Notes: a model not told the origin generated them from the sequence alone. A stretch of 64,000 nucleotides of DNA from Bombus terrestris (GCF_910591885.1 NC_063279.1:7750001-7814000); one strand, 5' to 3'. Shown: positions 40,111 through 53,597, counted from the first letter of the stretch. Made by a program: numbers and translations.

Positions 40111-43100
40111 GCGTTACGAGTTAGGAGTTACGACGACTCCACTCGACCGGTTTGGCGGCTGTTGGGCCCGAGTGGTGCCAACATTCGCTTGGCAAGACAC
40201 TATGACTAATTCTTTCTTTCGCTTTCGTTGAGCTCTCTCGTTCCTTCTCGATAAACACGTGCAAAGAATGACTAACAATGATATCGTACGGTAACTTCAT
40301 TTAACTCTATAGGATATATTAAAACACGGGTGATTTGCGACTGTTTTCAATGTATGTTATATTTGTTATAGTTAGGCATGGATAACACTATATTTATACT
40401 TAAGATAAGAAATCGCGACCCTTTGGTAAAATTTTATCGTTCCTTATCTGTCACGTTGTTGCAATATAAGATAAAGATAAGGTTACGCTTAGAAAGGATT
40501 GTTTGGAGGATATAGAAAGCTTTGAGGGAACACGTTATATTGAGCTAATGCCGGAACTCGTTTTCAAGGATAATAGATCCTGCTTTCGCATTTGAGCGAC
40601 CTGGATTCTTGGTTCGAAAGCAGACCCTCGAACTGCAGGTCCTTTCTAGGATTTTTAATCAAATCCCTATTACTTAAGAAACTTTCGCAGTTCTTTTTTT
40701 TTTGATTCCATGTTTGTGTTTCAACAATTTGTTTTATCTCACTCAGTTTTGATAAAAAGGAAATTTAGGTATCAACAGAAATACAGATACAATACAAAGA
40801 AATACAAATACAAATACAGAAAATTGATACAATATTCTTTTTCTTAGGTCTTGTTTCTCTAAAATGCACTTATGACGCAGACGAACAAGCGGATTCTTAT
40901 TTATTTTACTCTTACGAGTTCATATTTTCAATCATACACTATTCTGCAAATATTGTATTCGATTTTTCCATACAAATCGACGTCGTCTTTAAGCAAGCTT
41001 TCATTATCGTTCGCTTCTAGGTATATTGAATTGTGGTGACTCGATGTCAAGTAAGTGTCTGCACGATTCATAGAAATGTTAAAAAGTGACTTACAAATAT
41101 ATCCTTATTCTTGTTACTACACTTTGCATTTTTAATGTAAATATTTCCAAATTTTAGAATGATTTCACATGATTTCAAATTTTAGATATGATTTCACAAA
41201 CGATAACAACCAGAATACTATGATTTCACAAACGATAACAACCAATATCAATGCACAACATAAATATAATGAATACTAAGTAGCATAATCAGTCATTCAG
41301 AGTTATGTTTCTAAATGTAAAGATTTCCTCAATGATTTGAACCTTCCTTAAAAGATATCAGATTATTACAATTATATGTATAAATACTCTGATCTTATTA
41401 AAAATTAAAAAATATGATTTAAACCTTATTTCAGTTCTTGTTTTTCCATATAAAATAATTCCAAGATGTGGAAAACATGATACACAGAATCATAATGAAA
41501 TCTAAATGTCAATGACAAGAGAATAGAAATAAAATTAGAGTGTAGAGAAAATAATTACGAAACATGCGTATGAGTGCAAATGATGAATAAAAAAGAAACT
41601 GGCGTTTCGTACGAAGGTCTGAGAATTTTTAGATGGTAGAACATTTCTTTCTTTGTATTGCACATATTTCTCCGCTATATTTAGCGAATAGTTTCGCTAC
41701 TCCGGATTAATGCAATGGCGTCGATCGACGAAATCGTAATCAGAGTTTCATGTCATCCCTGCTGGATTCGATTCACATCATCTTCGTTGGTTAAACGGCA
41801 GCTAGTTAATAACAATTTCGTTGCATGTGTGGGAAAACAATTGATGCGATTATTGCGTGTAGTATATCACATATGTAATACTTTGTTAATGCAGGAAGTA
41901 GAGGTCGTTCCCCAACGAAGTATAAAACATGTGTGTATATTGAATCTTCTTTTTATCATTTTTCCTTCGTCATGTTCTAAATTGCTCTCCATAATTGAAT
42001 TTTCTTTTCTCGTGATTCAGATCTCGTGACCACTGTGTAAGAAAGCCATGGAAACAGCGAGTAGGCAGTTACTAAACGAGGAGAAAGGGTGGATTAAATA
42101 ATTGGCAGGCCACGAACGACACGCTTCGGCTCATCAGTCGTAAATTGATCCAGATATCTCGAATTTTGTCATCTTCCTACACGAATCGGCTCAATTACAT
42201 ACTTGGAACACGATGATTAATTAGGACCGTGACTGCTGGAATTTCTGATAACATCATTATTAAGAATGTAACGTGAAACTGTTCCACATTCTGTTTCCCT
42301 AAATCGACGTAAAGAATAATTTTCTTCACAAAGATAATTCATCAATTTTCTCGCGAATATTTCGTACATATATAATTGTAATATTTGAGTCGCAAAGATA
42401 AGATCGATAGAAAGATATTAATTTATGAGAACGGAATTTGGATGACGATGGTGGAACGAAATGCACCGGTGATGACACTTACAAGATATGATATGATACA
42501 CAGATGTTGCGAACATGTTCTAGAGATTCTTAAGAAATTCTCTTATCGGAAGTATGAACAAAGCGTCTTGATATTCCATGACATTAACGTATCACATCTT
42601 AATTCGTGTCTAATTACAATGAAACGTCGGTTAATTCAGGTAATTCAGATTCTAAGAATACCAGTTATTTTCATCAACTATTAATATATTAATAATTATA
42701 GGAACTTTAAGGACGACATTGTTATCATTATTATTATTTCTCTACAAATTCGATGACTAAAGGAAGATAAACATTATATATCTTTTTTTAAAATTATTAA
42801 TTTTTATAATGATAATTCAGTTCATTTTACATTCACTCCATCTCAAGATCTTCAGGATCATTACCAATATTGATTTCTTCGAAACCAAAAGACAGTTTAC
42901 ATGTCAGCCGTTATAATCTACTTCCTGTGTTATTAACACGCTGCTCGATTACTGATAACGATAACCTGTGAGTGATAATCTTCATTGAAACGAAACGAGA
43001 TCTGTAACTTGCCCAAGAAATTCCTTTGATTCGTTCTCACGACGTTTTTTCACAGGAGGAGGCTGTTCTTGGAGCCGGCAAGTATCAAATTCAATGATTC

Positions 43101-44913
43101 CGGGTCGTCAAATAAAGTCAGAATTGGAGATATCTGGTTGTAATAATAATGTGGAGCCCGTTGACGATAAAATTCCACACTGGAGGATTTTTTCGTGGAA
43201 AGTCATATGGGAAACCATCCCAGTCCTTGACCATTCAAACGTTCCTTCGAGATAAACAATATTGCAGAATACGTTTATATAACATATTGTAATATACACG
43301 ATCGAATTACTGTTCGGAAGCATATTGATTGTAAGCTTCGAGTTTGATCGATTGTTTTTAATACGGTTGAGAGTCCTGTGTTACACATGCATATAATCGC
43401 TAACTATTTGATAAGACTTCGAGCATTTTCTTTGACAATGTTTAAGGTAATAATTAATGACTTTAAAATATGCGTAATACGATAAACAATAGTAAGAAAG
43501 GCCTTTTTTAAATTCTATTATACTTCTAAGGAAGTTTGTTTATTGTAGTATCTTTCTGTACTCCATTGTTTAATGCAGTAGAAATTTTAAATATTTTTTT
43601 AGAAATACATATTTGTAATTTACGTGTAATAATACCGCAGGACATTCAATTATCATTCAAACAGCTTATGATTAGATGTAATAGTTATATATTGATAAGT
43701 CTGTGAGTGATCGTTAAAAATAAAAGAAATAATGATGGATAATAATGATCAATTTAACATTGAAACATTGGAGATGGAAACTACGATTCACTGATCTACG
43801 CCACTGACAATGAGATCCAGAGGCGCTGCCGCGATAAACTCGTACGCTTTCTGTTCTTTCCAGCCAGTACGGTTGAGTCTGTCAAGCAACAGTGGTCGTT
43901 TCTTCATCTGCCTCAGGTCTTCACGAACAAATTCCATACTTTCCTCTCCAGTAATGATCAATTCTATTAAAAAATCAAACTTGCCAATCAATCAAATCAT
44001 CGTTTACTCTAAATATTACTTCAGAGTTTCTTGATTTGTTACATTTTATTATTCGTCACACAGAAAGAAAAAATTCAAAGAATCAAAGAAGTGAAAAGAC
44101 TAAAAATAAAAGGAATAAGAAGATAGAATTGAGAAGATCAATTAGATAAAGGAACTTAGGTCGTCGGAGGCACAGGTCGTATAGAGAAGAACAAAAGGAG
44201 AATAACGTCAGGTCACAGAAGGGAAGAAAGAAAGGCCAATGCAGGTAAGAAACTAAAGGGTCGAATCCTCACTACTCTTGCCTGTGGTCCTGCTCGAGGT
44301 TTTTTAGAGAGGAAAAAAACCCACTGGACAGGTTTTAAAGAGTGTCAGGACTGGATACACACACAGGCCACTTAATGCCGTAGATCATTGTAAACTTCTG
44401 AGATTGTGGAATCAGGTGAAATACTGGTTATTCAGTTAAGAAACATAAATAAAGGGAGAAAAATATTGAAACTATTGCCTCAATGGACCTAATAAGCCTG
44501 TTAAAATTCGTAATTTAATTAACTGGTGCCTTTTGTGGTGTTTGTTTCAATTACAGTGGGTCAGAAGTTAAAAGATAGAAGAGTAGCGTTCTTTTCAACT
44601 GTGCCAAATTCTTAGAGCAATTATGTCACCACGACGATAAAATAATACGATGATAACGCGGAAAGAAATTCAACACGCTTCAGAAATTCGCGTGCATTGT
44701 GAATCATAGTAACATTGTTTATACTGAAAAACCATGAACGCTGTGTGTGATCTTGTTTATTATTCTTTGAACTAAGAAAGCTAATAATATAGAAAAAGGA
44801 GAGAAGCACAGTATCAATAGTACTTTATGCAAAGTGCAGTGTAATTTAGATTTTTATAATTAACGTTAACGACTAACTCTGTATCCAGTTTCTTTTTTTT
44901 TTTTTTTTGCACA
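40111..44913. other. Intergenic region between the two divergent TNF ligand genes
   Basis: About 4.8 kb without a gene I can support. It includes a 31-bp-period direct duplication at 41189-41244 and two open frames of coding-like composition that I could not connect to a gene (42385-42684 plus, 43788-43991 minus). Poly-T precedes the plus-strand TNF start (about 44891-44908). It presumably contains the promoters of both ligand genes. Confidence 0.5.
41189..41244. repeat. Tandem 31-bp duplication
   Basis: ATGATTTCACAAACGATAAC followed by AACCA occurs at 41189 and again at 41220. No coding meaning seen. Confidence 0.7.
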
Positions 44914-47900
44914 ATGACTTCCATGTTATCCGAAGAAGATTCGAAGGTTGCAAGGATGAAGCAGAAACTGATGAACGACGTACACGTGAAAGAAGAAACA
45001 CGATCTTTCCTTAGCGTTTTCAGAGAAAACCTAAGCATTTCTCCGTCTGACCTTGAACAAGGCTTCAACAAACATCGATTTCGACCGAATAGAAATACGA
45101 TTTTAAGTGTGACGGCTCTGTTAATAGCTCTTCTCTGTTTGAGTCTCGAAAGTTGGAAGTTCCATTGTTCTTTGATTAATGCTCGGGAAATTGAAGAGCT
45201 AAAACGAAGTGTAGAGAGTTTGAAACATCGCTTCGTGAAAGAAGATCTACTGAATGAACTGAAAGCCTTCGAAGAACAGGTAATGGTTTTTTTTATAAGT
45301 AAAAGGATAAGAATGAATGTATCACGTGGCGATAGAATTACACAGGTACTATGTGTAAATCGTTTCTTTCATCTTTTACATTACTTTTAGATTGGAACTT
45401 GATCTTAAAGATTCGGATTACAAAATTAAGATTTCAATGAGTATCTTGATAGAATAATAATTTCTTCTTCCTTAAGTTTATCAGTTTTTCTAAGATTCAC
45501 GTCATTTAAAGTCCTTTTTGGAAACAATGAACGCAAGAAATTCGTTTACGCATTTCGAAGGCATCTTTACCGTTATTTATAATAGCCCTGACGATTCTCG
45601 GATCTCTGGTACCAAAATATCCAAGGTTCTAATTATTTTTTCTAGTTATTTTTACACAAAGGCTTCTTTATATCTCATTTCAGAAGTTTCCCTTTTCTTA
45701 TAACTTTCTCACCTTTTTCTAAGGCATACATTTCCTAATTCAAGATAGATGATAAGAATTATCAACAAACAAATAATTAGATAATGATATAACACATCCC
45801 AGTGAAAATAGAGAAATTTATATCTTACCAAAAAATGCTTAACAGAAACAGGAAGTCCTTGTTTAAGTGATTTAGGTAACAAGACGAGGATTAAGAAGCA
45901 CAATTAAAGTTCTGAACCACTGAATCATCTTATGAACACTAATTTATAACAGTAACAAGCATTTTCTAAATTAATATTTATTCTAATTGATCTAATTTTA
46001 GTAAAATTAAATATTTCTTCCGTTATAGGGAAAATGAAGAAAAATAGACCAAAAATCAAATCAAATAAACAAATTGTATTACATTAGTCAGTATCAGAAA
46101 CGTCACTAAGGTTCGCTATATTGATATTAATTATGTGATAACCTTGCAATGGCTCTCCTTTAATAGGCTCGCGTTACATGAAGAGGATAATAAAAGAAAT
46201 CAGGTTATCGGTCTCCGGTGACATTAAAGGTCGTAGATAAAAGAACGGACCACGTGCTTGCGTGTGCACGGGTACAAAATGATTCGATGACCTGTTCGAC
46301 GATTCGTATTGACATCGAGGAGTCATGCAATAGAAAAGTTATTACATGAATTATGTAATTCTACGCAGAATTTGATGCCCATTCGATTCACGATGTAAGG
46401 CATCATCGCGTTACATAATGGTGGATATTCAACGAATATACATTGATTGCGTCTATTATAAGATACGTAAACATTCTAATCGATGCAGCATCTAAGATTC
46501 TTTCTTCGTTGAAAATACTGATAAATATATTTATTTTTATATCGTATAAGAAACTTATTTTAAAGTATAAAGATAAATATTCTTCGGTATAATAGATATC
46601 ATTAAACATTAACTATTCAATGATAATGAATAGTGATAATGATTGTCTGTTCACAGTTGTACACCGAAATGTACAACGATGATGATGATGATGATGATCC
46701 AGACGAAGCGGATATCGACAATGCTGATTACGACTCGAATTATGACGATGACACGTTTTCTTCGCACGATTACTCTCCGGTATTCGGTGCTAGGCCGTCT
46801 GATATCCCTGATTCCTCGTCAACAATTGCTCCTGTGCCCTCTTCACCAGAGCTCAATGCAGATAAAACATTGTTGAAGTTAGCAACAGCGCACAAGATCG
46901 AGGTTAAATATAATCAAGAATCGATGAAGAGTTACAAGAACGTAGATCGGGAACGTTATCAAGAAAAGAAGGTCCTGGAAGGGAAATTGGAAAGTCATGA
47001 AAATAATACTAAACGAAAGCGAGATGTACTAGGTACAGATAATGTAAAGGATCATTTTTTGAATTGGAAGATGAGCTTGAAGCGTAAACGGTCGATTGAC
47101 GAAGAAAACCATAATTCTAAGAGATCATTTGTCAGAAGACATTCTTCTAAAAATCACACGAAGGGAACGGTTGCTTCTAGTTCTGGTTCTAAAGAGATGC
47201 TGGATGACAGAAGCATTGATGACCAACAAAACACGTTAGTTGCAACATTTTATAATATAGTAGACACAATTTTACCTAGAAATTAATAAGAATTCAATAT
47301 TAGAAATTGCTGAAAATTTCACGAACCACTAATATTTAATATTATTGTAAAGTTCTGTTAAACTTAGTTATATCAATATACAAATTCAAAGCGGGAAAAT
47401 ATTGTTCAGTACTCTTAGCAGAACGTAAGAATGAACGTAAGAGTGACTCAAGCACTTTCATTTGTTTTTTTCTCGCAGGTCTATTGTCGTTTCTAGTAGG
47501 CATCCACCAAAGAAATATAATACCCACTCGTCTTTAGATACCACCGACACATCTCCTTCGAAACATAACAAGATTACTGTGCAAGGTGTCACGAACCATT
47601 CCGCAAAGATTTCTCACAGATTTCGAAAGAATATGAATCTCTCTCGAAAAATAGTTGCTATTCATTTTGATGGAGATCGGAGTAAAGCCTCAGGATCAGA
47701 CTATTATGCTGGAAATGGGAGAATTCGTCATGGCGGTAGTACGTTTAAGGCTTGGAAACCAAGTGATTGGGTAACTGATCTTGGTATGGGCGAATACTTC
47801 AGCATGTCTGATGACGGGAATGTTACCATTTACGAAACAGGATTATATCTAGTTTACGCGCAGATTCATTACAATGATGATCATGATGAAATTGGATTTC

Positions 47901-48248
47901 ATCTGGTGGTGAACGGTCGGCCTATTCTTCAATGCATGGTAAGAGGAATATCATATCTAAAAAAAAGATAATCTAGCTTTAAAATTGAATATTTAGAATG
48001 TTATCGTTACTTTCAGTATTTATAGCATTTCTTTAAGAAGAAAAAATGATTATAATTAATGTTTGTAGATTGATAACTCTGGTCATTCACGTAACATTAG
48101 CCAGACCTGTTTTTCGGCACAACTGACACGGCTCAAAAAACAAGACGTTTTAGTTTTCAAAGAGGCCAGTTCGCCGAGATTCGCCATTTTCGACAAGGAA
48201 AACAGTTTCTTCGGACTAGTGAAACTTGGGGAACTAAGAAGGCCATAG
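44914..48248 (+). CDS. egr: Eiger-like TNF-superfamily ligand (second of two)
   Basis: Four exons give 527 residues in frame: 44914-45279, 46657-47234, 47479-47938 and 48069-48248 (TAG). It is a type II membrane protein with a transmembrane segment at about 62-79 (TILSVTALLIALLCLSLESW), followed by a heptad-rich helix (EIEELKRSVESLKHRF) that ends exon 1. Exon 2 encodes a long acidic-to-basic stalk with an Asp run, KRKRD and KRKRS sites. The TNF homology domain is about 371-527: KIVAIHF start, WKPSDWV, the hallmark YETGLYLVYAQIHY, Cys467/Cys482 as the usual bridging pair, and the terminal FFGLVKLGEL. It should be a secreted or shed trimeric ligand upstream of JNK signalling. The exon 2 donor (AC|GTTAGT at 47234) was chosen by codon phase; reading through instead would stop at 47284 before the TNF domain. 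ATG context CACAATGA is acceptable, and a second Met is at codon 4. Confidence 0.9.
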
Positions 48249-48351
48249 CAGTGATCGATTATTTGAAGATAGTAGTAATAATCATAATCAAACATTAATA
48301 TGCACTTATCACGAGTGAATCTCTTAAAAAACGAAGTGCTTATCTTACTTT

Positions 48352-48357
48352 AATAAA
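48352..48357 (+). terminator. Polyadenylation signal AATAAA of the Eiger-like gene
   Basis: AATAAA about 105 nt after the TAG at 48246-48248. It is the first good signal downstream on the plus strand. The convergent ARMC3-like gene has a minus-strand AATAAA at 48525-48520, so the two 3' ends share a 417-bp gap between stop codons. Confidence 0.55.
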
Positions 48358-48665
48358 AAGTAATTTATTGAGCGTTCAGCAATGATACCGTAAAGCGTTT
48401 GTTTCAGCTATTGTCGATATTTAATGAAAATAGACGCGGGTCAACTTTGTTAATTAAAGACCAATGGATCTATTTCTGCCCATGAATGTATATTACCGCT
48501 GTAAATAAGATTTTTGCGTTTTATTGTTAAGCAGTTTTTGAAACCGCCAATTTTCTACAGAGTCCAAAGATAGTGAGAGTGCAAGTGAGAAAAAAATTAG
48601 ATTAAGATCTTATAACTGATGTATCCAAATAAAATAAATCTTGCGATACGATCGTGACGCATATT

Positions 48666-51600
48666 CTAACACACAGTATCGCAGGCTAATTTTTTTTCAC
48701 AGTATAATCTGGCACGATTACTGCCAATTGGCAACAAGTCTCCGGGACAGTCCATCAAATCAACGATAAAATTCGGTTTTAATAATTTCGTTGGGAAATT
48801 CGATGAACAATGATCTTCGAGAATAGGACTTGAATCTTCGCATTTTTGAGGGTATTCTTTTACAGGTTCATTGATTGTGATAACTTCTGGGCAAGATAGC
48901 TCTCTCTTTAGATAACAGTGAAAAGTCTCTTCCTCAATTGGGACTCTCACCTAGTAAAAATATCCTACGCTCAGAAACTAATTATAAGGATTAAAACGTT
49001 ACTAAACAATCAAAATCTTTTATCTAGACTTAAAACAAAGAGAAATAAAAACTCAAAATCCTCTACCTCCGGGACTGCAATTTCGATCCAGGCTTTTCCA
49101 TACTGTCCTCGTACCAAAGCTGCTGGTAAATGTACTCTATCAGCGATTACTTTGAAAAGCAAGGCTCTTTCGAGATAGGAACCAACTCTCAACATTCCCA
49201 ACGGGATTACACTAGTTTCTATACTTTCTTTGATTTCCTTCAAATGAATTTCTAGCTGGTGGTCCACGCATCTGATTAGAGGATCCGGACCTGACATTTG
49301 TTGGACCACAAACTTGGCCAGCATCTTAGCACGCGAGGCCACGTAGTTAATATTTACAAATCCTTGTGTCGTCTTTGACACTCTGAATGAAAAACCATGA
49401 TACTTATAGGATTCACGCGGAGAGAAACTTAGAATAATTTTCTTACACGTCTTTCGACTCCGCGGCGATTAACTTGCATTTAAACAATTCTATGTAATCA
49501 TAGAGATATGAATCGCACTGTAGACGACCAAATTTGGAATCCATCGTTAAATGTAATATTGCCTGGGACAAGAAAACGTTTCTCTTATTGACGGTATGTG
49601 TATTCTCTTGTTTGCCCTCTGAAAAAAGAAACAACAATTTCATTACACTTAATGAAGAAAGAGGAAGAAATAAATAATGCTGTTCACCTTCCGAGTTCGA
49701 TTCATGTAGTTTCTCACGAATGCAATTAACCACGTAGATAGGTTCCAAGGGGCAGAACTTGAATCGGAAAATATCATCCAATATGGGAAAACTGGTTAAG
49801 ATTAAGACAAAATTAAAGTATAAAACGAAGCAAGAAAGTATAAAATAAAATAGGTAAAGATTCTAAAAATATCATACGCGCAGACGTTTCTTCGCAGTAC
49901 ATAAAATCCATCTCGTGTGATGTCATGCAAAGAAAGTCGTCCAGTTAAAGCGAACTTGATCGGCAAGTGCGCGTCAAATAAGACTTCTATACATGTGTCC
50001 CATGAAGGAACTACTCGCGCCGTCGATCGGTTGTTCAGCATGCTATAATTATCATTTTCGTAAATCGTACGATGAAATTGCGTCTGTACATATTTCATGT
50101 TAGCCTCACTAATTTAAATATCTGGCGGAGACGAAAGTATCTGCCAGAACCGGATCCGCGCATAATAATTGAATCAATTGGGCGGCTGCGTTCCTTATGG
50201 GGATCGATTTAACGTCGCACAATAGATTATACAATCTTTCAGGCCCCTGAGCCTTCAGAAATTCTTGCTTCCCGATCTTCTCGATACACATGGTGGACAA
50301 AGCTTTACAGCAAGCGATTTTGAAATCATTCATCGATATACAGCTCAACTGTTAATCAAACAAACTATGGAATTAAGTTTTCCTCAATTTAAAAATTAAA
50401 ATTTTACTGAGTTATGACATACGTATAAATATTATGCAAATTAAATATATATTAAAGCAAACGTATACTTCGAAAGATGCACATATGGCATCGATGATAT
50501 CTCCTGTAATTATAGTATCTCTCAAAGCCTGATTTCTTGCTATTGTAATGATGCATTCTATAACTCCGACCAGAATTTCAACAGGGACTTTTCCCCCCGT
50601 TTGTTTCATCAGCCATAACAAATAATTCTAAGGATAATATTCTTAAAATATTCTTTGTTAAAGTAAACAGTTTGCTACTTGCACGCATAAGATTACCTGC
50701 CCGTGAATGTCTAATAATTCTTGACAATTCTTCACGTCGCACTTCAGCAATTGATTTAAAGCGAATAAAGCCGCCTGTCTAGCGGAAAATTTCAAATTTT
50801 CGTTCTTTAATACATCTGGAACGATATCGTGAATTATTGTACTACGTATTGATTTCAAGAAAATTGATTTTTTCAATCTACCTAGAACATGTTTCACGCA
50901 ATTGCTAGCAGTTAATTCCTTAGCTGCTGGATTGTACAGAGTCATCATACCGATACCATGACAACTGATTTCATACATGTTAGCTTGTACGTTCCCCATT
51001 AATGTACGCAATAAATAATCGACGACGCCATAGGTATATAAGGCCTTTACAAGAAACGCGTCAGCAATAAATAAAATAGTATTAGATAAGCAGATGTGAG
51101 TTTCAAAAATGTCTACAGTTTGTACTAAACTAGATGAATTTTTAAAATTAGTTTCCTTAAATTGCATGTATTACTTTTCTGCCCCTAGACGTGTGTGATA
51201 AACGGACAGCTATATCTAGAGCTTCCATAAAAAGCTTTGAGTGTGATGTGTCTTCTATGTACTTTAATATCTGTTTGATACCGCCGATGTCGTTGAACAA
51301 TTCTGCTGTTGTGGGATTGTCGCAGGCAAAGCAGAGGATCCGGAGTGCATCCATATGAAGATCTTCCCACTCGATGTTCTAAATAAGTACAAGATGTATC
51401 TTCGTGAAACTTAGAAGTACCAGATAGAAGGATCTTCTTCAGTTTCAAGAATATCTTACATCCAAAAATTTCAATAAAACTTCAAGTCCATTCGTGCGCC
51501 GAAAGTGATCGTGCAGATAATTATCTTTATTTCTTCGTACTAGATCGGTCACTACATCGAGTGCAAGCTTCTGAATCTCAGTATATGGGGAGTTAAAAAG

Positions 51601-52599
51601 CTCGTAGATGAGTTCCATGTTAAAATTCTGAAAAATTACAGGTTTTCTTCAAAATTAATCTCGCAAGCGTGAAAGAAATTTTACAAAATGGATCGTTTAA
51701 CTTGTTATCCTAATGAACCTTAGTCTCAATGATCTCCTTCGCTCCCACAGGATCTTGTAATAGATTATATATAATTTGCATGGTGTTCTTCTTCACATCA
51801 GGATCTGGTGATTGAAGTCTTTCGAATAGGAAGTTCATATCCTGACACTGTTTTAGTAATTGTGCTGCTCCAAACATGTCTTTAGTCATTTCTGCTAGGA
51901 TCAAGGAAGAGAATTCATGCATGAAGATATCCTGTTCGTTGATAAGGACTTTAATGAAGTGCGGGATATAATAATCGGCATCCAACAGGAAATCACGGAC
52001 ATTGGAGATGGCTACCATTTCGGCCAACAATTTTGCTGCGAATCTATTTTATTTTATTTTAAAAATTACAATTAGATAACATTTAAAAATATTACTTTTA
52101 TACATATTAAATATTATTGATATTAAATATAAAAATTGATAATTATATTTTTATCTTTTTTGATACTTTTTATGTTTTATAGAAAATATAAAAATTAAGA
52201 AATCAAAGAAAAAGAATAACGAACTTAAAATAAACCTTCGTGTAAACAAATCCTCATGTGTAATCAATAGTATCACGCTATCTACAATTTCAAGATCAAA
52301 CAAAACTTCTAGGTTCTCCTGACATTTGCTACCAAATTTTGCCAAAGCTGCCGCTGCAGCTAACAGAATAGGCTTTTCCTGACATTGCAGCAATAATATC
52401 GCTGTTCCAGGATATTTCACCTCTAAACGGAGAGGATCGAACTGGTTCTTCGTTTGCTGTTCTCGGTCCACTCGTGTTTTACCATTGGATATACATTTCT
52501 ACACATAATTTTCTGTATTTAATGTATAAAAAAGAAGGAAAAACAGAATATATGTATTTTTAATTGTTTAAATCTTACTTTTACATGTTTTGGTCCCAT
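48666..52599 (-). CDS. ARMC3: Armadillo-repeat protein of the ARMC3 type with C-terminal EDR1-like domain
   Basis: Thirteen exons join to 922 residues: 52599-52579, 52498-52236, 52043-51719, 51627-51460, 51378-51175, 51044-50697, 50627-50469, 50348-50110, 50042-49878, 49791-49688, 49618-49447, 49382-49067 and 48950-48666. The N-terminus (MGPK... then NQFDPL) and the VRR, HEF and SPDPDVKKN motifs in repeats 2-4 match vertebrate ARMC3. ARM helices fill roughly residues 30-580. A C-terminal region (about 690-900) matches the EDR1 / transglutaminase-like fold that ends ARMC3: SVIPLGML, ERALLFKVIADR, ALVRGQYGKAW, IVDLMDCPGDLLPIGS. In vertebrates the gene is linked to motile cilia and sperm; a role in insect sperm or ciliated sensory neurons is inference. 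The first coding exon is only seven codons. The last residues before the stop are poorly constrained. It is slightly longer than human ARMC3 (about 870). Confidence 0.88.
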
Positions 52600-53597
52600 A
52601 CTTTTTTATCTCTCAGTAGAAGTTGAAAAATTGTTTATGTTTAGCATGATTTATAGAGTTCTACACTGAATATTTGTAATAATATCCAATGAATAAAATG
52701 TATGATACGAATATTGCCGCAATTGAATTTCGTAGGATTTTTAAAAGCTCGTATGTTGCTTGCACGGTGTTCTTTAATTGAAAGATCTTATTCTAACGGT
52801 GTTCTTCTTCTAATACAATACATTCATACTTCTTAATTTAAATGCATTTGTAATAGTACGTATAATATTCTTTTTCGTAAAAGATAGAGATCTTATATAC
52901 TATAAAATACATAAACTTCCTCGCATGAGATATAATAATATATCTCTATATTAGGTACTGTAAAATACTAGAATATATTAAAAGACTTATACTATCGAAA
53001 TCATAACATCGGTAATAGTGAGATCGATTCGACGACTACACGTGTTTCTTATTAATACTATAAAAATATCGGAATACATAAATATATTTTAACATGTATT
53101 ATATTTGCAACTTTTATGGTAAAAAACGATATAAAAACACTCTACATTGTTTAAACTATTAAATTGTTCTCAAAGTAATTATATTATGATATATTATTAC
53201 ATAATATATATTACTATCGTGACGTGCATGGCTTTCGGTAAAAAATAGATTTCGTATACCGATGCTTATAACGATAAAAATTAACATAAAAAAGTATAAA
53301 ATATGTGTATCTATATGTACAATGCAATATTAATACAATAACATTATCGTGGACAGACGAAACATTTAGCCAAGTCTTATAACATTAACCTCAGTTTTCT
53401 ATGTGCAATGTTTTTTAATATCTGAAAATAATCATATTAAAAAACATCTTGCATATATATATATATATATGAACACATATTGTTTAAAAACCTATATTTT
53501 TGATTTTAGACATCTTTTAGACATCAGAAGCTAGCTTTTCTTCAAAAAAATAAATGAAGTAGCTACAGGTAGAAAAATAATACTTCAAAAAAAGATA
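52600..53597. other. Intergenic: upstream of the ARMC3-like gene, downstream of Gliotactin
   Basis: About 1 kb, very AT-rich, no reading frame worth reporting. It should contain the promoter and 5' UTR of the ARMC3-like gene and the Gliotactin 3' UTR. A (TA)n run lies near 53455-53470. Confidence 0.5.

Noticed and set aside
51045..51174. Minus-strand frame continuing through this interval as coding (reads ...FKNSSSLVQTVDIFETH...)
   Set aside because: A 130-nt intron from AAA\|GTAATA to GTAAAG\|GCC keeps phase and ARM-repeat spacing; no acceptor in the right phase exists for the longer version.
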